Of a stretch of DNA of 64,000 bases, positions 60,101 through 64,000 are shown piece by piece. A program made the position numbers and the translations under genes. The notes under the pieces are model-generated. The model did not search any database and was not told where the DNA came from. It saw only the letters and a list, made by a program, of their open reading frames with translations. Origin of the DNA: Duganella guangzhouensis (GTDB taxonomy: Bacteria > Pseudomonadota > Gammaproteobacteria > Burkholderiales > Burkholderiaceae_D); contig NZ_WKJK01000025.1 of assembly GCF_009674535.1 (NCBI RefSeq), forward strand, positions 1 through 64,000, written 5' to 3'. How positions within the stretch are numbered: position 1 is the first letter of the stretch; each line of letters starts with the position of its first letter.

Positions 60101-61195
60101 ATGGAAATCCGCACCGATCTCGAAGGCATGACGCTGGCGCTCGAATGGGCCGCCAAAGGCTTGTACACCACCGCCCCGAACCCGCACATCGGCTGTGTGA
60201 TTGTGCGCGATGGCCAGGTGATCGGCGCTGGCGTCACCCAGAAAGCCGGCAGCGACCATGCCGAGATCCAGGCGCTGAAAGACGCGCAAGCGCGCGGCCA
60301 CGACGTGTGCGGCGCCACCGCCTACGTCACGCTGGAACCGTGCAACCACCATGGCCGCACGCCGCCGTGCTCGGAAGCGCTGGTGCGCGCCGGTCTGGGC
60401 CGCGTAGTGGCCGCGATGGAAGATCCGAACCCGCTAGTGGCCGGGCAGGGCATGGCCAAACTGGCCGCCAATGGCATCGACACCAGCGTCGGCCTGCTGG
60501 CCGAGCAAGCCTACGAACTGAATATCGGCTTCTTCTCGCGCATGACGCGTGGCCTGCCGTGGGTACGCATGAAAACCGCCGCCAGCCTGGATGGCATGAC
60601 CGCCCTGCACAACGGCGTCAGCCAATGGATCACCGGCCCCGAGGCGCGTGCCGACGGTCACCACTGGCGCGCCCGTGCCTGCGCCATCCTGACCGGCATC
60701 GGCACCGTCAAAGCCGACGATCCTCAGCTGAACGTGCGCGCGGTCGAGACGCCGCGCCAGCCGCGCCGCATCGTGGTCGACAGCAAGCTTGAAATTGACC
60801 TGTCCGCCAAGATATTGGAAGGTGGCGGCACCTGGATCGCGGCCGCCGAGCGTCATCCCGAGAAAGAGGCCGCGCTGCAAGCGGCTGGCCACGAAGTCAT
60901 CCTGCTGCCCAACGCCTCCGGCAAAGTCGATCTGCCCGAGCTGATGCGCGAACTGGGCCGGCGCCAGATCAACGAACTGCACGTTGAGGCCGGCGGCAAG
61001 CTGAATGGCTCGCTGATCCGCGAAGGCTGCGTCGACGAATTGCTGGTCTACCTGGCGCCCGCGCTGATCGGTGACGCACAAGGCATGTTCGCGCTGCCGA
61101 CGTTGACGGATCTGTCGCGCAAGCAGCAATTGAAATTCCACGAGGTGAAGCAGATCGGTGACGATTTGCGTATCCTCGCCCGATTTACTCATTAG
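60101..61195 (+). CDS. ribD: Bifunctional riboflavin deaminase/reductase RibD
   Basis: A 364-residue enzyme for the second and third steps of riboflavin synthesis. The N-terminal deaminase domain holds the zinc site His53-Ala-Glu55 and Cys81/Cys90 (EPCNHHGRTPPC). The C-terminal reductase domain (about 148-364) includes MKTAASLDGM and GIGTVKADDPQLNVR. The ATG at 60101 starts 43 nt after fimT. Confidence 0.96.
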   Translation: MEIRTDLEGMTLALEWAAKGLYTTAPNPHIGCVIVRDGQVIGAGVTQKAGSDHAEIQALKDAQARGHDVCGATAYVTLEPCNHHGRTPPCSEALVRAGLGRVVAAMEDPNPLVAGQGMAKLAANGIDTSVGLLAEQAYELNIGFFSRMTRGLPWVRMKTAASLDGMTALHNGVSQWITGPEARADGHHWRARACAILTGIGTVKADDPQLNVRAVETPRQPRRIVVDSKLEIDLSAKILEGGGTWIAAAERHPEKEAALQAAGHEVILLPNASGKVDLPELMRELGRRQINELHVEAGGKLNGSLIREGCVDELLVYLAPALIGDAQGMFALPTLTDLSRKQQLKFHEVKQIGDDLRILARFTH

Positions 61196-61203
61196 GAAAA
61201 ATT

Positions 61204-61839
61204 ATGTTCACTGGTATCGTCGCCGCTGTCGGCAAAATTGAATCGATCAAGCCGCTGGAAGGCGGCTCCTTCGCAGGCGTGCGCCTGGATATCAACGCCG
61301 GCGGCCTGCCGCTGGCTGACGTCGGCCTGGGCGACTCGATTGCCATCAACGGCGCCTGCATGACCGTGGTGGATAAAGACGCCACCAACTTCCGCGTCGA
61401 CGTCTCGCGCGAAAGCCTGAACAAAACCGTCGGCCTGGACAAGGCGGGCGAGGTCAACCTGGAAAAAGCGCTGACGCTGAACGAACGTCTGGGCGGTCAC
61501 CTGGTGTCCGGCCACGTTGACGGTCTGGGCGTGGTGCGCAAGTTCGAGCCGGTGGGCGAATCGTGGGAGTTGGTGATTGAAGCGCCGCACGACCTGGCCA
61601 AGTTCCTGGCCTACAAGGGCTCGATCGTGGTCAACGGCGTGTCGCTGACGGTCAACCGCATCACCGACATCGGCGCCGGCCAGGATCTGGTGTGCCAGTT
61701 CTCGATCAATCTGATTCCTCACACCATCGCCGTCACCACCTTGAAGCACCTGACGGTGGGCGCGCAAGTCAATCTGGAGATCGACCTGATCGCGCGTTAT
61801 GTCGAGCGTATGGTGTCGATCGGCGCGGCCGGCAAGTAA
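61204..61839 (+). CDS. ribE: Riboflavin synthase alpha chain RibE
   Basis: A 211-residue enzyme dismutating lumazine to riboflavin. Starts MFTGIVAAVGKIESI and shows the duplicated lumazine-binding barrels (GDSIAINGACMTVV and KGSIVVNGVSLTVN). It follows ribD by 8 nt. Confidence 0.96.
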   Translation: MFTGIVAAVGKIESIKPLEGGSFAGVRLDINAGGLPLADVGLGDSIAINGACMTVVDKDATNFRVDVSRESLNKTVGLDKAGEVNLEKALTLNERLGGHLVSGHVDGLGVVRKFEPVGESWELVIEAPHDLAKFLAYKGSIVVNGVSLTVNRITDIGAGQDLVCQFSINLIPHTIAVTTLKHLTVGAQVNLEIDLIARYVERMVSIGAAGK

Positions 61840-61847
61840 TCTTGCTA

Positions 61848-61867
61848 GATAAGCCATGCGGCTTATC
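61848..61867 (+). promoter_or_regulatory. Hairpin between ribE and ribBA
   Basis: GATAAGCC and GGCTTATC pair around ATGC shortly after the ribE stop. It may be a processing or weak attenuation structure in the rib operon. No FMN riboswitch motifs are in the 129-nt gap. Confidence 0.5.
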
Positions 61868-61968
61868 GAAAAAGCCGTCTAAAAGCGCGGTTTTACGGTA
61901 GGGAAGGCGTAAATCCTTTAAAATAGCGGGTTAATGAAATACTCTCGCTTAGCCTTGAAGGATTAAAA

Positions 61969-63081
61969 ATGTCAATTTCCAGCACCGAAGAAATCGTCGC
62001 CGAATTGCGCGCTGGCCGCATGGTGATCCTGGTCGATGAGGAAGACCGGGAAAACGAAGGCGATCTGGTGCTCGCGGCGGACTTCGTCACGCCGGAAGCC
62101 ATCAATTTCATGGTCAAATACGCGCGCGGCCTGGTGTGCCTGACGCTGACCGAAGAACGCTGCAACCAGCTCGAACTGTCGATGATGTCGACCAAGAACG
62201 GCACCGCCTTCGGCACCAACTTCACCGTCTCGATCGAAGCGGCCGAGGGCGTGACCACCGGCATTTCGGCGGCCGACCGCGCCAAGACCATCCAGGTCGC
62301 CGTGGCCAAGGACGCCAAGCCGGCCGACATCGTGCAGCCGGGCCACATCTTCCCGCTGAAAGCCCAGAAGGGCGGCGTGCTGATGCGTGCTGGCCATACC
62401 GAAGCCGGTTGCGACCTGACCTCCATGGCCGGCCTGACGCCAGCCTCGGTGATCTGCGAAATCATGAAGGACGACGGCACCATGGCGCGCCTGCCGGACC
62501 TGCTGGAGTTCGCCAAGGAACACAATCTGAAGATCGGCACCATCGCTGACCTGATCCACTATCGCAGCCGCAACGAGTCGCTGGTGGAAAAAGCCGGCGA
62601 GCGCACGCTGAAAACCGCGCATGGCGAGTTCCGCATGATCGCTTACCGCGACAAACCGAGCGGTTCGGCTCACCTGGCGCTGGTGCATGGCCAGATCCAG
62701 AAGGGCAAGGAAACCCTGGTGCGCGTGCACCAGCCGGTGTCGATCCTGGATGTGCTGGAATCGGAAGCCACCACCCACTCGTGGAATCTGTCGTCGTCGA
62801 TGGCCGCCATTAAAGCCGCCGACAGCGGCGTGATCGTGCTGCTGAATTGCGAAGAGACTGCCGAGCAGTTCTTCAGCCAGTTCGACGCGCTGTGCAATCC
62901 GGTCGACGTCAAGCCGAAGGGCCGCGCCGCCAGCATGGATCTGCGCAGCTATGGTATCGGCGCGCAAATCCTGCGCGAAGTCGGCGTCTGCAAAATGCAG
63001 TTGCTGGCCAGCCCGCGCAAGATGCCGTCGATGACCGGCTTCGATCTGGAAGTGACCGGCTACGTTGCCAAACCTAACTAA
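61969..63081 (+). CDS. ribBA: 3,4-dihydroxy-2-butanone 4-phosphate synthase with degenerate GTP cyclohydrolase II domain
   Basis: A 370-residue protein with a RibBA-type two-domain layout. The N-terminal DHBP synthase (1-205) is intact, with ILVDEEDRENEGDLVLAA, DGTMARLPDLLEFAKEHNL and RAGHTEAGCDL. The C-terminal domain (210-370) keeps the overall length and GYVAK end but lacks the three zinc-binding cysteines (C-x10-C-x-C) of GTP cyclohydrolase II; the equivalent stretch reads ESEATTHSWNLSSSMAAIKA. It therefore probably supplies only the DHBP activity. Confidence 0.93.
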   Translation: MSISSTEEIVAELRAGRMVILVDEEDRENEGDLVLAADFVTPEAINFMVKYARGLVCLTLTEERCNQLELSMMSTKNGTAFGTNFTVSIEAAEGVTTGISAADRAKTIQVAVAKDAKPADIVQPGHIFPLKAQKGGVLMRAGHTEAGCDLTSMAGLTPASVICEIMKDDGTMARLPDLLEFAKEHNLKIGTIADLIHYRSRNESLVEKAGERTLKTAHGEFRMIAYRDKPSGSAHLALVHGQIQKGKETLVRVHQPVSILDVLESEATTHSWNLSSSMAAIKAADSGVIVLLNCEETAEQFFSQFDALCNPVDVKPKGRAASMDLRSYGIGAQILREVGVCKMQLLASPRKMPSMTGFDLEVTGYVAKPN

Positions 63082-63106
63082 TTCAACCCACACACAGAGG
63101 CACATC

Positions 63107-63595
63107 ATGACCGTAGGAAGCTACGAAACCAATTTGAACGGCGAAGATCTGCGCATTGGCGTGGTTCAAGCCCGTTTTAACGAAGACATCTGCCACGGCC
63201 TGCTGTCGTCTTGCCTGGCCGAGCTGAAGCGCCTGGGTGTGGCGGATGAAGACATTCTGCACGTGACCGTGCCGGGCGCGCTGGAAGTGCCGCTGGTGCT
63301 GCAGAAGATGGCTGAATCGCAGCAGTTCGACGCGCTGATCGCGCTGGGCGCCATCATCCGTGGCGAAACCTACCACTTCGAACTGGTGTCGAACGAATCC
63401 GGCGCCGGCATCACCCGCATCGGCCTGGACTACGGCATTCCAATCGCCAACGCCATCCTGACCACCGAGAACGACGAGCAGGCCGAAGTACGTATGGCAA
63501 TCAAGGGCACTGATGCGGCCCAGGTTGCCGTCGAAATGGCCAACCTGACCATCGCTCTGGAAGAGCTGAGCCAGGATCAGGGCGACGACGAGTAA
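63107..63595 (+). CDS. ribH: 6,7-dimethyl-8-ribityllumazine synthase RibH
   Basis: A 162-residue lumazine synthase combining the RibBA and RibD products. The motifs VVQARFNEDICHGLL, VPGALEVPLVLQKM, ALGAIIRGETYHFELV with catalytic His, and GLDYGIPIANAILT are present. The ATG at 63107 starts 25 nt after ribBA's stop. Confidence 0.96.
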   Translation: MTVGSYETNLNGEDLRIGVVQARFNEDICHGLLSSCLAELKRLGVADEDILHVTVPGALEVPLVLQKMAESQQFDALIALGAIIRGETYHFELVSNESGAGITRIGLDYGIPIANAILTTENDEQAEVRMAIKGTDAAQVAVEMANLTIALEELSQDQGDDE

Positions 63596-63615
63596 TTAAC
63601 AAGATAGGTAAAACC

Positions 63616-64000
63616 ATGAACGAGAAGACTACGCACGCCAACCCCAGCAAGAACCGCACGCCGCGTCACCGCGCGCGCGAGTTCGCGCTGCAAGGCCTGT
63701 ACCAGTGGCTGCTGAACAATGAATCCGCGTCCACCGTGGTCAACCACATCCGCGGCGCGCACGGCTTCGACAAGGCCGACGCTGAACACTTCACCGTGCT
63801 GCTGAATGGCGCGATCGGTTCGTCGGTCGAGCTGCGCGAAGCCTTCGGCCCGCTGGTGGATCGCGGCATTTCCGAACTGTCGCCAATCGAGCACGCGGTG
63901 CTGCTGATCGGCACGTACGAGCTGAAGAACAATCTGGAAATTCCTTACCGCGTCGTGATCAACGAAGCGGTGGAGCTGACCAAGTCGTTCGGCGGTATCG
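63616..64000 (+). CDS. nusB: Transcription antitermination factor NusB (cut by window end)
   Basis: Partial gene, 128 codons visible. It starts MNEKTTHANPSKNRTPRHRA and continues through the NusB fold with REFALQGLYQWLL, ELSPIEHAVLLIGTYEL and VINEAVELTKSFGG. It binds boxA RNA with NusE in antitermination of rRNA. It follows ribH by 20 nt, as in many proteobacteria. Confidence 0.95.
   Translation, partial: MNEKTTHANPSKNRTPRHRAREFALQGLYQWLLNNESASTVVNHIRGAHGFDKADAEHFTVLLNGAIGSSVELREAFGPLVDRGISELSPIEHAVLLIGTYELKNNLEIPYRVVINEAVELTKSFGGI

Noticed and set aside
61840..61968. Possible FMN riboswitch between ribE and ribBA
   Set aside because: None of the conserved RFN blocks is present; only a short 8-bp hairpin is seen.
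61972..63108. Antisense open frame covering ribBA
   Set aside because: Same compositional artefact; the sense strand encodes a clear RibBA in operon context.

Overview
The window is 64 kb of GC-rich bacterial chromosome. The organism is most likely a betaproteobacterium of the Oxalobacteraceae (Duganella/Massilia/Janthinobacterium group). This is inferred from the ribD-ribE-ribBA-ribH-nusB order, a ZTP (pfl) riboswitch before glyA, the ybgC-tolQRAB-pal-cpoB block, several chemoreceptors, a carbohydrate-type TonB receptor and a PEP-CTERM protein. No marker such as 16S rRNA is present, so the genus is not proven.

Layout. 0-3 kb: a 33-bp perfect palindrome, an outer-membrane protein, a small membrane protein, a DUF475 (TerC-like) membrane protein and a divergent PAP2 protein. 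3.3-11 kb: an RND efflux adaptor/pump pair, a FadL-type porin and a TcyP-like cystine symporter. 11-13.3 kb: a chemoreceptor ending in DWEEF and a small secreted protein. 13.3-20.4 kb: a minus-strand operon of adaptor, ABC ATPase, two FtsX/MacB-type permeases, an NtrC-type regulator and a sensor kinase, which looks like a self-regulated export module. 20.5-27 kb: a small membrane-protein cassette, a decayed GNAT gene, an outer-membrane channel-like protein, two convergent chemoreceptors and a DUF418 protein. 27-32.5 kb: YigZ, a Suv3-like helicase and two proteins of unknown function.

32.5-46.6 kb is accessory DNA punctuated by tRNA-Lys(UUU). There are three intact copies (32937, 46381, 46487) and three decayed or partial copies (32514, 44611, 45924), all on the minus strand. 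Most are followed on their 3' side by a hairpin terminator. Between them lie an RHH-like gene, a second small membrane-protein cassette, an acyltransferase, a TonB receptor, a PEP-CTERM protein, a PKD lipoprotein, a broken DUF2188-linked gene, a GIY-YIG-like (T5orf172) gene and, at 41631-44476, a five-gene operon. That operon holds a glycine-rich putative membrane-inserting protein, two paralogous soluble proteins, a 42-residue membrane peptide and an esterase. It is the best candidate here for an undescribed system, possibly toxin and immunity.

46.6-64 kb is core genome. It contains the complete Tol-Pal operon, ydfG, glyA under a ZTP riboswitch, nrdR, a tightly overlapping minor-pilin operon (pilV-pilW-pilX-pilY1-pilE-fimT), and the riboflavin operon running into nusB, which is cut by the window end.
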